Source: DATLXU01 sp035575515 (GTDB lineage: Bacteria > Acidobacteriota > Blastocatellia > UBA7656). From it: a stretch of DNA of 64,000 bases. Position numbers and translations under genes: made by a program. The stretch covers positions 3,723 to 67,722 of the forward strand of contig DATLXU010000068.1 in assembly GCA_035575515.1 (NCBI GenBank). The letters are read 5' to 3'. Below the pieces are notes generated by a model. The model was not told the DNA's origin. It worked only from the letters and a program-made list of their open reading frames with translations, and searched no databases. This document shows positions 8,358 to 17,913 of the stretch, one piece after another. The first letter of the stretch is position 1. Each line of letters opens with the position of its first letter.

Positions 8358-9461
8358 ATGGAGATGAAGCAGAGTGACGATCAAGCTACGCGCTATGAGC
8401 TTGATCGGGAGATAACCTTACGGGCGCGCGAGCGCAATGAGCCGATAGTTGCGCAGCTCGGCGAGCAGATGATTGAGCTTGAGCCGAAGTATCTGGTTCA
8501 GATGGCGCACCTGACTACGCCCGCAACCGTGTGGAAGTATGTTGAAGGCGCGGTGAAAAAATCTCGCGCGAACCTTGTGATGCTCGATCTCGAAGATTCA
8601 ATCCCGCGCGATAACGACGAATTGCTCAGAGAAGGTCGAGCCAACATCATCCGCGCATTCAACGAGCTTGATTGGGGAATGAAGCTCCGATTTTTTCGCC
8701 CGCGCGGAATTACTCTTGATCCAGCGCACGAAGACATCTGTGTCATAGTCGAGCATGCGGGCGCGCGGCTCGACGGGTTGATTTATCCCAAGATCGAAAG
8801 CGCCGAAGAAGTTCGCTCGATTGACGCCACGCTCACTTCGCTCGAAAAGAAGATTGGCCTTGCGGCGGGCAGCATCCGCATCGAGCCGCTGATTGAATCG
8901 GTCGCTGCCGAAGAGCATGTCTTTGAGATAGCTTGTTCATCGCGGCGATTGGTTGGATTGGTCTTCGGTTCTTATGATTACTGGGCAAGCCTTGGCATGC
9001 TTGCGAAGAACTACAGAGTTGATCATCCATTGATCAATCACGCTCGCGCGCGAATCGTTAAAGCCGCAGCAATGGTCGGCATCCCCGCGATTGCCGAGAT
9101 GACGACGAATTATCCGACAAGGGACAAGAGCGAAGATGAAAGGCGAGCGGCAATTGAAGAGTTTCGCCGCGACGCCGAGCTTGCGCGCGATTTCGGATTC
9201 GCTGGCAAGTGGACGGGGATTCCCGATCAAGCGGAGCTTGCCGTAGAGATTTTTCAGGTGAGCGACGAAGAGATACGTCGCGCGATTCAGGAAGCGCGAG
9301 CCTTCAGTCAGGCCGAAGCCGAGGGGCGCGGCGCGACTATGATCGGAGGTCGAATGGCTGACCGCGCGACTGACCGGGTCAATCGCAACACGCTCAAGAT
9401 GGCTTACGCGCTCGGTCGGCTTGATGACGAAACGGCGCGCGAATTTGGCTTGAAAGAATAA
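8358..9461 (+). CDS. HpcH/HpaI-family CoA-ester lyase (CitE / malyl-CoA lyase-like)
   Basis: Cytoplasmic TIM-barrel enzyme of the citrate-lyase-beta/malyl-CoA lyase group, which cleaves or forms C-C bonds in malyl-CoA, beta-methylmalyl-CoA or citramalyl-CoA with Mg2+. Length is 367 residues. Visible family residues: R111 region RFFRPRG (CoA-ester carboxylate), E180 in EPLIES and D207 in FGSYDY as the likely Mg2+ ligands. An N-terminal extension of about 40 residues precedes the barrel. The start is ATG at 8358, preceded by GGGAG. It is followed after 11 bp by a double-hotdog hydratase, and the pair suggests lyase plus hydratase action on a C4/C5 CoA ester. The true substrate cannot be set from sequence alone. 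Confidence 0.85.
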   Translation: MEMKQSDDQATRYELDREITLRARERNEPIVAQLGEQMIELEPKYLVQMAHLTTPATVWKYVEGAVKKSRANLVMLDLEDSIPRDNDELLREGRANIIRAFNELDWGMKLRFFRPRGITLDPAHEDICVIVEHAGARLDGLIYPKIESAEEVRSIDATLTSLEKKIGLAAGSIRIEPLIESVAAEEHVFEIACSSRRLVGLVFGSYDYWASLGMLAKNYRVDHPLINHARARIVKAAAMVGIPAIAEMTTNYPTRDKSEDERRAAIEEFRRDAELARDFGFAGKWTGIPDQAELAVEIFQVSDEEIRRAIQEARAFSQAEAEGRGATMIGGRMADRATDRVNRNTLKMAYALGRLDDETAREFGLKE

Positions 9462-9472
9462 AGAGGTTGCGT

Positions 9473-10612
9473 ATGAGCACGACAAAAAAAGAACCGAGGG
9501 TCATTGAGCCTAAGTACGGGCGATTGCTCGACGACTTCCGCGTCGGCGAAGTCTATCATCATCCTTGGGAAGTGACGATTGACGAGGGGATGCTTGCGAT
9601 GTTCGCCGCGTCGCTGCTCGACCCGAACCCGCTTTATTCGAGCCGCCGGTTCGCACGCGACTTGGGCTTTCGCGATAGAGTCGTTCACCCGATGGTGCTG
9701 ATGAACCTCGCGCTCAGTTTCTCTGTGCATGACGTTTCGGAACAGACAATCGCGCATCTCGCTTACATTGATTTGAAATTTCCTAACGCGGCTTATGCGG
9801 GCGATACCATCACCGCATTATCAAAGGTGATCGGCGTGCGCCGGTCTGAATCAAAACCTGATCGCGGCATCGTTCACGTAGCAATCAAAGCCCTCAATCA
9901 GGATGGCGCGACCGTCGTTTCATTCGAGCGAAAAGCGTTGATGCCCGCAGGCAGACTTGAGGGCCGCGCGCATCCAGAGCGAACCGAGCCGGATGATTTT
10001 CCGGCGACAACGCAAGCGCACACGTCAGGGCCGCTGCCTCAAAGCGAGCTTATCGGGAGACTGCCAAGCGAGCTTGCGCTTGAAATCCGCAGCCCGCGAT
10101 GGGTGGGTCGGCCTCGCGGGATGTTTGAGGATTTCGATGAAGGCGACGTGATACTGCACGACGCTGGCCGCACCGTCGGTGAAAGCGAGCATATGCAATT
10201 AACCGTCTTGTCGCGCAACTCGCACCCGTTGCATTTCGATGAGCTTTATGCGCGCGAGCGAGGTTTTGCCGGTACGCGAATAGTTTGCGGCGGGCCGGTC
10301 TTCGCGTGGATCGCCGCGCTTGCGAGCCGCGACACGACGGCAAACGCCTTGTGGGAAATCGGATACGACAAAGGCGCGCATCCTAACCCTGTGCTTGCGG
10401 GCGACACGCTTTATGCAGCTTCGCGCGTGATTGAAAAGCGAGACTACAACCATCGCGCTGGGCTTGTCAGGTTTCATCTTGTCGGCGTGAAGAACGAGCG
10501 GCCCGCGCGATTGATTGACGCGGGCGTTGATTTGTTCGGAGATAAATTCCGGCAAAAAGTCTTCGAGATAGAGCGAACGATTCTGCTTCCGAAAAGGGTT
10601 GCGGGCAGCTAA
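9473..10612 (+). CDS. MaoC-like double-hotdog hydratase (mesaconyl-CoA hydratase-like)
   Basis: 379 residues with two hotdog domains. The N-terminal one (about 15-160) has FAASLLDPNPLYSS and HPMVLMNLAL; the C-terminal one (about 205-340) has the better hydratase motif, SRNSHPLHFDELYARERGF followed by GGPVF. Together they resemble mesaconyl-CoA (beta-methylmalyl-CoA) dehydratases. ATG at 9473 is chosen over TTG at 9467 because AGAGG (9462-9466) is correctly spaced from it. It follows the CitE-like lyase and is probably co-transcribed, which supports a role in reversible hydration of an unsaturated dicarboxyl-CoA, as in the 3-hydroxypropionate or ethylmalonyl-CoA pathways. Other short-chain enoyl-CoA substrates remain possible. 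Confidence 0.8.
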   Translation: MSTTKKEPRVIEPKYGRLLDDFRVGEVYHHPWEVTIDEGMLAMFAASLLDPNPLYSSRRFARDLGFRDRVVHPMVLMNLALSFSVHDVSEQTIAHLAYIDLKFPNAAYAGDTITALSKVIGVRRSESKPDRGIVHVAIKALNQDGATVVSFERKALMPAGRLEGRAHPERTEPDDFPATTQAHTSGPLPQSELIGRLPSELALEIRSPRWVGRPRGMFEDFDEGDVILHDAGRTVGESEHMQLTVLSRNSHPLHFDELYARERGFAGTRIVCGGPVFAWIAALASRDTTANALWEIGYDKGAHPNPVLAGDTLYAASRVIEKRDYNHRAGLVRFHLVGVKNERPARLIDAGVDLFGDKFRQKVFEIERTILLPKRVAGS

Positions 10613-10801
10613 GCCGTATTTACTGAGAGCTTAATTTGCAATCGCGATGTGCCGCATTTTTATTTCATGTGGCGCAATCGTTTTGCGCTCTCATAATCCC
10701 TACCTAAGCTTTCAACTTGATTTCGCGAGCATTTACCTTGCGGCATATTGATTGCCCGCGCTTGCGATTAGCTCAATCAACTTTCAATTCGGAGGTGGCC
10801 A

Positions 10802-12901
10802 GTGTCTCACCCGATAAGATTTCGTGCGCTCTTTGCAGCAACGTGGTTGTTGATTGTCGCGGCAATGATCTTCATCCCGCGAACGGTTTCGGCTGAGCGC
10901 GATGACACCGCGTTAGCCCTGCGCGCCCGCGATATTCTCAGCCGCCGTTGTTTTCAATGTCACGGCGCGAACGGCTCGGCTCGAAAGAATATCTTTGTGC
11001 TCGACCGCGAGCGGCTTATCTCATCAAAGGCTATCGTTCCCGGCGATGCGAATTCGCTATTGCTCGCGATGGTTGAAAGCAATGCTATGCCGATGGAAGG
11101 GCCTGCGCTTTCGGATGAAGAAAAAGCTGCGCTGCGAAATTGGGTGATTGCGGGCGCTCCCCGCTGGAATGATGATTCGACGAAGCCATCCGAACGACTG
11201 TTCATGGCCGAAACGATCATTCTCGCGCTGATTCGAGACGACCTGCTGCGCGCGCCCGGTCGCAGCCGCCAGTTCCTTCGCTACTTCAGCCTCGCGCATT
11301 TATACAACGCTGGCGTTTCATCATCAGAGCTTGATGTTTATCGCGCGACGCTCGCCAAACTCATCAACAGCCTTTCGTGGCACAGAGAGATAACTGCGCC
11401 CGCTGCGATTGATCCGGCGCGAACGCTCTATCGCGTTGACCTGCGCGATTACAACTGGACTGCTGAAACATGGAACCGTATAACCGCCGCGTACCCTTAC
11501 GCCGTTCGCACGCAGGAGAGCGACATCATCGCGCGCCTGACGAACTCATCGGTTGCTTACGTGCGCGCCGATTGGTTTGCAGCCAATGCATCCGCGCCGC
11601 CGCTTTATCACGACATTTTAGGATTGCCGCGCACGGTTCAGGAATTGGAAAAGATGATTGATGTGGATGCGGCGCGCGATTTCGACGAAGAGAAGAACGT
11701 CGTTCGCGCGGGCGTTCGAGCGAGCGGAGTATCTGCAAACAACCGGGTGCTTGAGCGGCACGCGTCGCCTTACGGGGCTTACTGGAAGAGCTTCGATTTC
11801 AGAACAAGCGCGGGCGCTGAAAACATTTTCAACAACCCGATCAGTTTGACTCCGGCTGGCGGCGAGATGATCTTTAATCTGCCGAACGGATTGCAAGCCT
11901 ACTTCATCGCGGACGGGCGCGGCAATCGAATTGATCGCGCGCCGATTGAGATTGTCGCTGACCGCAATAACCCCGACGAGCCTGTGATTCAAAACGGGCG
12001 CTCGTGCATGAGCTGTCACTACGGCGGAATGCAATCTTTCAAAGACGATATGCGCGCTCTTATTGAGAGCGCAGCCGTCGCGCGGTTCGATCAGGACAAA
12101 GCCCTCGCGCTTTACCCTGAGCAGGCCCAGCTTGATCATTTAACCGAAAAAGACCGCGAGCGGTTCCGCTCCGCAGTTGCACAACTCGGCGCTGATCTGC
12201 CGACGAGCGCAATCACGGAGCCTATAAATCAACTTGCTCGTCGGTTTGCTTCCGACCTAAGTGTTGCTCAAGCAGCAGCAGAAGCCGGAATGAGGGCTGA
12301 TGAATTTCAAGAGCGATTGCGAGCGAGCGCGCAGTTGATTGCGTCGGGCTTCGGGCAATTGCTCGCGGCGCGCGGCGGCATCAAGCGCGACCAGTGGGAG
12401 AAGAATTTCGGCGCGGTCGTTCGAGAGATGCGCTTAGGCGATGCGCTGACAGATCAAACAGTCTCTCGCGCGACATTCACAGCAACCGCATCGCCCGGCT
12501 CTCAATCATTCAACAGAGATTTCAACCGCGAGCCGCGCCGCTCGGATGCGATCAATGCCAATCCGGTTGAGATAATGAAAACCGCGCGCACGATATTCGT
12601 CTGGTCCGGCACTGTGTACTTGAACGCAGACCGCTTTGAAGACGAGCTTCGCAAACGGCCAGAGTTTCAGGCAATGGGTTTGGTCATCGTGAAAGAACAA
12701 CGGCTTGCCGATTTGGAGATCGATCTTGGCCGCCCGCTCTTCACCTTCACTTTTACTTACAACGTGACAAGCCCTGCGGCGAGCATACTGGTGACGAGCG
12801 GCAAGGTGACGGCATTCGATGGCGGCGGGGCCGCGCCGAAGATTGCAAAAGAGTTATTGAAACGAATACAGGCCGCGCGCACGGGACAGGAGGTGAAATG
12901 A
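10802..12901 (+). CDS. secreted di-heme cytochrome c-like protein
   Basis: 699-residue exported protein of unknown role with two c-type heme motifs. CFQCH at C50-H54 sits in a domain like the planctomycete-type cytochrome c (followed by SLLLAMVESNAMPMEGPALSDEEKAALRNWV-like text to about residue 125), and CMSCH lies at C402-H406. An N-terminal signal peptide covers about residues 1-31. The rest shows no domain I recognise. The start is GTG at 10802 with GGAGG ten bases upstream. It ends at the inverted repeat shared with the convergent S15-like hydrolase. Likely periplasmic electron transfer or a heme-dependent oxidation, but no substrate can be named. Confidence 0.75.
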   Translation: MSHPIRFRALFAATWLLIVAAMIFIPRTVSAERDDTALALRARDILSRRCFQCHGANGSARKNIFVLDRERLISSKAIVPGDANSLLLAMVESNAMPMEGPALSDEEKAALRNWVIAGAPRWNDDSTKPSERLFMAETIILALIRDDLLRAPGRSRQFLRYFSLAHLYNAGVSSSELDVYRATLAKLINSLSWHREITAPAAIDPARTLYRVDLRDYNWTAETWNRITAAYPYAVRTQESDIIARLTNSSVAYVRADWFAANASAPPLYHDILGLPRTVQELEKMIDVDAARDFDEEKNVVRAGVRASGVSANNRVLERHASPYGAYWKSFDFRTSAGAENIFNNPISLTPAGGEMIFNLPNGLQAYFIADGRGNRIDRAPIEIVADRNNPDEPVIQNGRSCMSCHYGGMQSFKDDMRALIESAAVARFDQDKALALYPEQAQLDHLTEKDRERFRSAVAQLGADLPTSAITEPINQLARRFASDLSVAQAAAEAGMRADEFQERLRASAQLIASGFGQLLAARGGIKRDQWEKNFGAVVREMRLGDALTDQTVSRATFTATASPGSQSFNRDFNREPRRSDAINANPVEIMKTARTIFVWSGTVYLNADRFEDELRKRPEFQAMGLVIVKEQRLADLEIDLGRPLFTFTFTYNVTSPAASILVTSGKVTAFDGGGAAPKIAKELLKRIQAARTGQEVK

Positions 12902-12903
12902 TG

Positions 12904-13003
12904 AAAGGCGAAAAGGTGAAAAGGGAAGAGGTGAAAGGGATCGCAAACCGTATCGTTCTTCATCCATGCCTTTTCACTTCTTCACCTTTCGCCTTTTCGC
13001 CTG
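12904..13003. repeat. long imperfect inverted repeat at a convergent junction
   Basis: Left arm 12906-12941 (GGCGAAAAGGTGAAAAGG...) matches the reverse complement of the right arm 12966-13001 at most positions over about 35 bp, with a loop of about 24 bp. It fills the gap between two convergent genes, so a bidirectional terminator is the simplest role. Confidence 0.75.
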
Positions 13004-13005
13004 TC

Positions 13006-14886
13006 TCACTTTGTGCCTGCGTTCGCTTGCTGCTTCAACACGCTCAGCTTCAGGTGTGATGCCATGCGCGCTGAGCGATAGACGCGCTCCGTCGCCTTTT
13101 GAAAATCCTTCTCCGTCGCTTTGTAGATGTCTACGAACTTCTGCGGATTGCGATCAACGAGGGGGAACCAACTGCTTTGAATCTGAACCATAATGCGATG
13201 CCCTTTTTGAAATGTGTGGTTCACATCGGGCAACACAAATTCAACCTTATCAACCTTGTTGGGAATCATCGGCTCTGGATTCGAGTAGCTGTTGCGAAAT
13301 CTCGCGCGCATAGGCTCGCCGCGAACCAACATCTCGTAGCCGCCCATCCCCTGTCCTGCGTTGTCCGGATAGACATCAATCACCTTCACGACGTAATCAG
13401 AATCGGTCCCGCTCGTCGAAACAAACAGGCTCGCCGTGATCGGCCCGGCTACAGTCACATCTTCTGTCAAAACATCTGTCTGATAGGTCAGCACGTCCGG
13501 CCTTCGCTCGGCGAATCGCTGATCGTCCGTCATGTACTCGCGCGTCATGCCGATTGCAATGTTATTGATGAAAGGCACTGGCTTCGCCGGGTCGCTCACG
13601 TATTCGTCAAAGCCAGGTTGCGCTCCCGCAGGCGCAGTAAACGACAGTTTGCCTCCAGCGTGCAAATAAAGATTTTGTGTTTCTACATTTTTCGGCGGCC
13701 ACGCGTCATAGGTCTTCCACGTATTCGTGCCAGTCTCGAAGACGTAAGCTTCGGGCAGTTTCAAATCGCCTTTGTCTTTCAGATAGTAATTGAAGAAAGG
13801 CAACTCGATGTTCTCGCGATAAAAGACGGAAGTCTTCGCGCCGAAGCTCACGCCGCCGAGACGTTCGCCGTCGCCGCGCGCCCATCCGCCGTGAAACCAC
13901 GGACCCATCACGAGAATGTTGTACGCGCCGGGGTTCTGCTTCTCGATTGATTTGTAGGTGTTGAGCGCGCCGAACAGGTCTTCGGCGTCGAACCATCCGC
14001 CTACGGTCATCACGGCTGGCTTGATGTTCACAAGGTGCGGGCGCGTGTTTCGCGCTTTCCAGAAATCATCGTAGTTCGGATGATTCATCAGCTCATTCCA
14101 GAAAGCGATCTGGCCTTTGAAGTATTTGTCGTTCGAGTTGCGCAGCGGCCCCATCTGCAAGAAGAACTTGTAGCCGTCGTTCGTGCCTATCTCAAAGCCC
14201 GGCGGATACTCTGTCGTAGGCCCGCTGCGCGGGCGACCGAAGAAGTTGTAAAACAGAAAAGCGTGCGGCAGAAAGAACGCGCCGTTGTGATGAAAGTCGT
14301 CACCGATGAACCAGTCGGCTATGGGCGCTTGCGGGGAGGCGGCTTTAAGCGCCGGATGCGCTTCCATTATTCCCATCGAAGTGTAAAAACCGGGATAAGA
14401 GATGCCCCACTGGCCGACGCGCCCGTTATTGTTAGGAATATTCTTGATGAGCCACTCGATTGTGTCGTAGGTGTCGGTGCTTTCGTCAGTGTCGGTCGGA
14501 CCTGCTTTCTTAGCCTTGTGCGGGCGCACGTCCATGTACTCGCCTTCGCTCATGAAGCGACCGCGCACGTCCTGATAGACGATGATGTAGCCTTCTTTTG
14601 CAAACAGCGGTGATGGGCCGATTGAGTCTTTGTACTTGTCCTCGCCGTAAGGCGCGACGCTGTAGGGCGTGCGATTGAGCAGTATCGGATATTTCTTCGA
14701 GGTGTCTTTCGGGATATAGACCGAAGTAAAAAGCTTCACGCCATCGCGCATCGGAATTCGGTATTCGTGCTTCGTGTAATGTTCTTTGACGTTGAAAGTT
14801 TCCTGCGCCTGAGTCGGAATGACGACGAAGCTGAACAGTATTAAGCAAGCAAAAGCACTGAACGCGAATAGCCTTTGTGGTTTCAT
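13006..14886 (-). CDS. secreted CocE/NonD-family S15-like hydrolase
   Basis: Alpha/beta-hydrolase of the X-Pro dipeptidyl-peptidase / cocaine-esterase group, 626 residues. A signal peptide ends near residue 28 (VVIPTQAQ). The catalytic core runs from about 40 to 340, with nucleophile S163 in GISYPGFY, and the C-terminal jelly-roll (about 370-610) is typical of this family, with HTFQKGHRIMVQI near its end. Family members cleave acyl, amide or X-Pro bonds; glutaryl-7-ACA acylase is a close relative. The start is ATG at 14886 behind GGGGAGGAG. It stands alone between convergent and same-strand neighbours. Substrate unknown; a peptidase role fits the many peptidases nearby. Confidence 0.88.
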   Translation of the reverse strand: MKPQRLFAFSAFACLILFSFVVIPTQAQETFNVKEHYTKHEYRIPMRDGVKLFTSVYIPKDTSKKYPILLNRTPYSVAPYGEDKYKDSIGPSPLFAKEGYIIVYQDVRGRFMSEGEYMDVRPHKAKKAGPTDTDESTDTYDTIEWLIKNIPNNNGRVGQWGISYPGFYTSMGIMEAHPALKAASPQAPIADWFIGDDFHHNGAFFLPHAFLFYNFFGRPRSGPTTEYPPGFEIGTNDGYKFFLQMGPLRNSNDKYFKGQIAFWNELMNHPNYDDFWKARNTRPHLVNIKPAVMTVGGWFDAEDLFGALNTYKSIEKQNPGAYNILVMGPWFHGGWARGDGERLGGVSFGAKTSVFYRENIELPFFNYYLKDKGDLKLPEAYVFETGTNTWKTYDAWPPKNVETQNLYLHAGGKLSFTAPAGAQPGFDEYVSDPAKPVPFINNIAIGMTREYMTDDQRFAERRPDVLTYQTDVLTEDVTVAGPITASLFVSTSGTDSDYVVKVIDVYPDNAGQGMGGYEMLVRGEPMRARFRNSYSNPEPMIPNKVDKVEFVLPDVNHTFQKGHRIMVQIQSSWFPLVDRNPQKFVDIYKATEKDFQKATERVYRSARMASHLKLSVLKQQANAGTK

Positions 14887-14964
14887 TGGTTTCTCCTCCC
14901 CTTTGTTTGAGAGCGTAGGTGCAAACTATCTTGACCTGTTAGTTCAATGCGGTTGAATGGAATG

Positions 14965-15963
14965 TCATGGCTGCTTTGCGGTCGCTGCGCGAGATTTGCG
15001 CTGCAAATCCCTGAGCGCGCGATAGCCAACGCGCTTCACGCCCTGCGATTCAAGCAGTCGGCGAATCTCTGCATCGTGCGTGAACAACTCGTACTCTGCC
15101 GCGCGATCTTCCCACGAGTTCGTTATGTGCTTAATCTCATCGCCCGGCTGCGCGGCGTGAATATAGAGTTCAGTCACGCCCGGCTTCAGGTTCGCAAGCT
15201 GCCGCTTCCAGTAATCCGCGACCGACTCGCCCTGCTTTCTGTCGCCGTAAATCAAATAGTCAGGACAGATTATTCCGTCGCTGTCGAGCTGCCCGCGCTG
15301 GTGGCCGCCGCCCATCGCTTGCAGCAGTTCCTGCGAACCCATCCGAAGCGGCAGGTCAAACTCTTTCGCAAGCCTTCGATAAACCTGAAAGTACGCGTCG
15401 TTGTATTGCAGCGTGCCCATGTGCGAGTCGAGATGTGTCACGTCAATGCCTGCATCGAGCGCCTTCTTAATCTGCGCGCGAGCCTCGATGTATGCCTGCT
15501 CAGGCGTCGAGTTTTTATAAACGCTCGCGATGTCCGGCCACAAATACCCCTGCGGGTCGACAAGTCCGGGCACGTCGGTTTTGCTTGCGACGGGTCCCCA
15601 CTTGTAGCCGCGCCACTCGGCTGTGTGCGTCAGGTGCAATCCGAAATCTGATTGCGGGTGCGACTTTGCGTAAGCGGCAATCTCAGGAAACCAGGGGCAG
15701 GGAACCATTATAGTCGCAGATGTTGCAAGCCCGTGCTCAAGCGCGTCAATCGCCGCAGCGTTCGCCGCGTGGCTGTTGGCTACGTCGTCAACGTTGATGA
15801 TTAAGATTTTGTCGGTCGCTTTGAATCCCAATCGTTCGGCGAGCGTAGGCTTGCTCTGAGCGCGAGCGCCGCTGGCAATATCAGTTGCCGGTTGCCTGAT
15901 TGACTGAGCCGCAATGATTGAGGGCAGAGCGACGAGCATCAACAGCGTGATTTTGATTTTCAT
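14965..15963 (-). CDS. ChbG/HpnK-family (YdjC-like) carbohydrate deacetylase, secreted
   Basis: 332 residues from ATG at 15963, chosen because GGAGG lies seven bases upstream; the frame extends 20 codons further but without support. A signal peptide ends near SIIAAQS. The YdjC-type domain begins at LIINVDDVANSH, where the tandem Asp and the following His are the metal site, and includes FGLHLTHTAEW and THLDSHMGT with further metal-binding His. ChbG removes an N-acetyl group from chitooligosaccharides and HpnK acts on hopanoids. The signal peptide argues for an extracytoplasmic glycan substrate. No functional partner is seen beside it. Confidence 0.85.
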   Translation of the reverse strand: MKIKITLLMLVALPSIIAAQSIRQPATDIASGARAQSKPTLAERLGFKATDKILIINVDDVANSHAANAAAIDALEHGLATSATIMVPCPWFPEIAAYAKSHPQSDFGLHLTHTAEWRGYKWGPVASKTDVPGLVDPQGYLWPDIASVYKNSTPEQAYIEARAQIKKALDAGIDVTHLDSHMGTLQYNDAYFQVYRRLAKEFDLPLRMGSQELLQAMGGGHQRGQLDSDGIICPDYLIYGDRKQGESVADYWKRQLANLKPGVTELYIHAAQPGDEIKHITNSWEDRAAEYELFTHDAEIRRLLESQGVKRVGYRALRDLQRKSRAATAKQP

Positions 15964-16005
15964 CGTGGAGCCTCCACTCTTGATGAGCACAAATAATAAA
16001 ACCAC

Positions 16006-16059
16006 AAAGAGGCGAAGGCGCAAAGCGGAGTTCGTCCATCTTTGCCCGTTCGCCTCTTT
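16006..16059. repeat. inverted repeat, AAAGAGGCGAA type
   Basis: Left arm 16006-16025 and right arm 16040-16059 are complementary at 18 of 20 positions, with a 14-nt loop. It lies between two minus-strand genes, downstream of the unknown secreted protein, and could terminate it. Confidence 0.75.
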
Positions 16060-16140
16060 ATCGCTTATCGTTCAGCGAAATTGATTAAACAACGTCGCGC
16101 TGCAAAGGCCCTTCAATCGCTCTGTATGAACAACCGCATC

Positions 16141-17202
16141 TCACGGCTTCTTCGTCGCATCAGGTTTAGTCGCAGGTTTCGTCTGAGTCTTATCGCCCGG
16201 TTTTGCCTCCTGCTTTGCAGCCGCAGGCCTCATCGCGTTGCTGACGAGAGACGCCACGACTGATTGCGGAATTGCAGCCTGCATATGCACTTCGCGCGCT
16301 TCGGTTGTTATCTTCAATCCGTTGACTATGTTCTTAATGGTCGGGTCGGTTATGCTCCCGGCTGCCATGCCTATGCCCATCTGAGCCAGCCCGCTGAGCG
16401 TGTTAGCCTGCTCGGCGTTCGCCACGCGAATCATCAGCGCAAGGGGAAAGTTCGCAGCGTCCATTCCGACTGTAAGCAAAACTTGATCTATGCCGGAAAT
16501 CATATTGACCACTTCCGTATTGCCTTTCATCTCTGCCGGAAGAAAGTTGGCAATCGCGCCCGGCTGAAAGACCGCCGCGAAGTTTAACAGCGCGCTTGTG
16601 TCGCGTGTGGCCAGCGCGACAAGCTCAGGATTGATCCGTTTAGCTTCGCCGTCGGCGTTAAGCGCGTCCTTCACGTAAGCGAGCGCGCCGCCGACGAGTG
16701 TGTTCGCATCGAGCGACGCCAGCGCAAGCTCTGTGAGTCCACCGGGCAGCGGGCTTTTCGCGCCCGGCCCCATCAGTTGTGTAAGATTCAGAATCGTTAT
16801 CGTCTTCGAGCCGACCTTTTGCTCGGTGAATTTGCCTTGCAATCCCATGCGCGCAAGCGACAGCATCGCATCTGCGTTGAACGATCCGCGCACGGAAAAC
16901 AAAATTTCAGGCCCCTGTCCTTGCATCAGCCCTTTGAAACGCAGGCCGACCACCGCGCTGTCGAGGCTCGACAGGTCGACGCCGAATTGTTTGGCCTTAT
17001 CGAGATGGGTCTTGACCTTTGCGTATTCAGCCTCAGGCAGAATGCGCGGGAGGACTTCGTTGATGACGCGGCGCGCGTTTACGACTGCGAGCGCGTCGGA
17101 TTCGGGGAGGTTAGCAAGCTGACTCGACTGGGCCTGCGCCGTTGCAGTTAAGGCGACAGCCGCGAGCGCGAATATAAGCATTATGTGAATTCTCTTTTTC
17201 AT
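16141..17202 (-). CDS. secreted protein of unknown function
   Basis: 353 residues. A signal peptide ends near residue 25 (TATAQAQS). The body is rich in Ala, Leu and small residues, with hydrophobic alternating segments such as DALAVVNARRVINEVLPRIL near the N-terminus, and closes with a low-complexity Lys/Pro/Thr tail (about 325-353) of the kind seen in exported proteins. I do not recognise a domain. It is a single gene with 156 bp upstream, followed by the inverted repeat at 16006-16059. The long open frame, signal peptide and fitting codon use make it a real gene. Similarity to chaperone-like or lipid-binding secreted proteins is possible but not shown. Confidence 0.7.
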   Translation of the reverse strand: MKKRIHIMLIFALAAVALTATAQAQSSQLANLPESDALAVVNARRVINEVLPRILPEAEYAKVKTHLDKAKQFGVDLSSLDSAVVGLRFKGLMQGQGPEILFSVRGSFNADAMLSLARMGLQGKFTEQKVGSKTITILNLTQLMGPGAKSPLPGGLTELALASLDANTLVGGALAYVKDALNADGEAKRINPELVALATRDTSALLNFAAVFQPGAIANFLPAEMKGNTEVVNMISGIDQVLLTVGMDAANFPLALMIRVANAEQANTLSGLAQMGIGMAAGSITDPTIKNIVNGLKITTEAREVHMQAAIPQSVVASLVSNAMRPAAAKQEAKPGDKTQTKPATKPDATKKP

Positions 17203-17358
17203 GTTTCAATCCTACCTTCTTTTAGTCTTACCTTTCATAAAGAGGGCAAGCGTCGTGCGCATAACTCAGGCTATGTCAAATTCGCGGCGGGCGTCAACTA
17301 TTTCTGCGGTTCGCTGCATCCTATGCGCGATGCAAAATGCGCGCAGAGTATATACCAC

Positions 17359-17904
17359 TTAACGCCTGCCGTGTGTATGAAACCATTCGGTGATTATCTC
17401 GCGCACCTTCGAGCCTTCGCGCTGGCCGCGCACAGCGTTGAGCGCTTCAATCCACGCCTTATCTCCTTGACGGTACACGCCTACCCAGTAGGGGACGTGA
17501 ATAGTCTCAAGGTAAAGCCCTCTCACCTGCGGGTTCTTCACTCGAAAGAATCCCTTCAGATAAAGCCCGCGCTTAATCTTTTCTTCGAGAAGCTCAAGCG
17601 AGCGCGCTTCGCTCAACGCCGCTTCTAAAGCGCGCTCGCTTGAAATAATCTCCCGCTCGCTTGCTGCTGGCGGCTGGTCGAATGCGTAAGGATCGAGCGC
17701 GCCTGTCACCGCATCAATCGCCATAACCTTCGTTACCGTTACGTCGGCGTTGGTTATAAATGTCTCAAAGAGACGATAGGGAATATAGAACTCTACGATG
17801 AGGGCCAGTCGCCCGCGTCTTATCTCGCGAACGAAACCTTTGAGCTTTCGGGCAGCTTCGTCGCGCGTGACGGTTGGCTTCAAACTGGTTATTGACGCTG
17901 GCAT
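17359..17904 (-). CDS. conserved-looking hypothetical protein
   Basis: 181 residues, no signal peptide, no strong membrane segment. Alternating beta-like segments (LALIVEFYIPYRLFETFI, VTVTKVMAIDAVTGALDPYAF) precede a charged helical region (about 85-115) and a beta-rich end (GLYLETIHVPYWVGVYRQG). Not a family I recognise. The ATG at 17904 is only nine bases after the stop of the sodium symporter gene, so it is very likely translated from the same message and may act with that transporter or its operon. A soluble cytoplasmic protein is the most that can be said. Confidence 0.65.
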   Translation of the reverse strand: MPASITSLKPTVTRDEAARKLKGFVREIRRGRLALIVEFYIPYRLFETFITNADVTVTKVMAIDAVTGALDPYAFDQPPAASEREIISSERALEAALSEARSLELLEEKIKRGLYLKGFFRVKNPQVRGLYLETIHVPYWVGVYRQGDKAWIEALNAVRGQREGSKVREIITEWFHTHGRR

Positions 17905-17913
17905 TGCGCCATC

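Noticed and set aside
13099..13950. 283-codon plus-strand open frame
   Set aside because: Antisense to the S15-like hydrolase, composition typical of a reverse-complement shadow.
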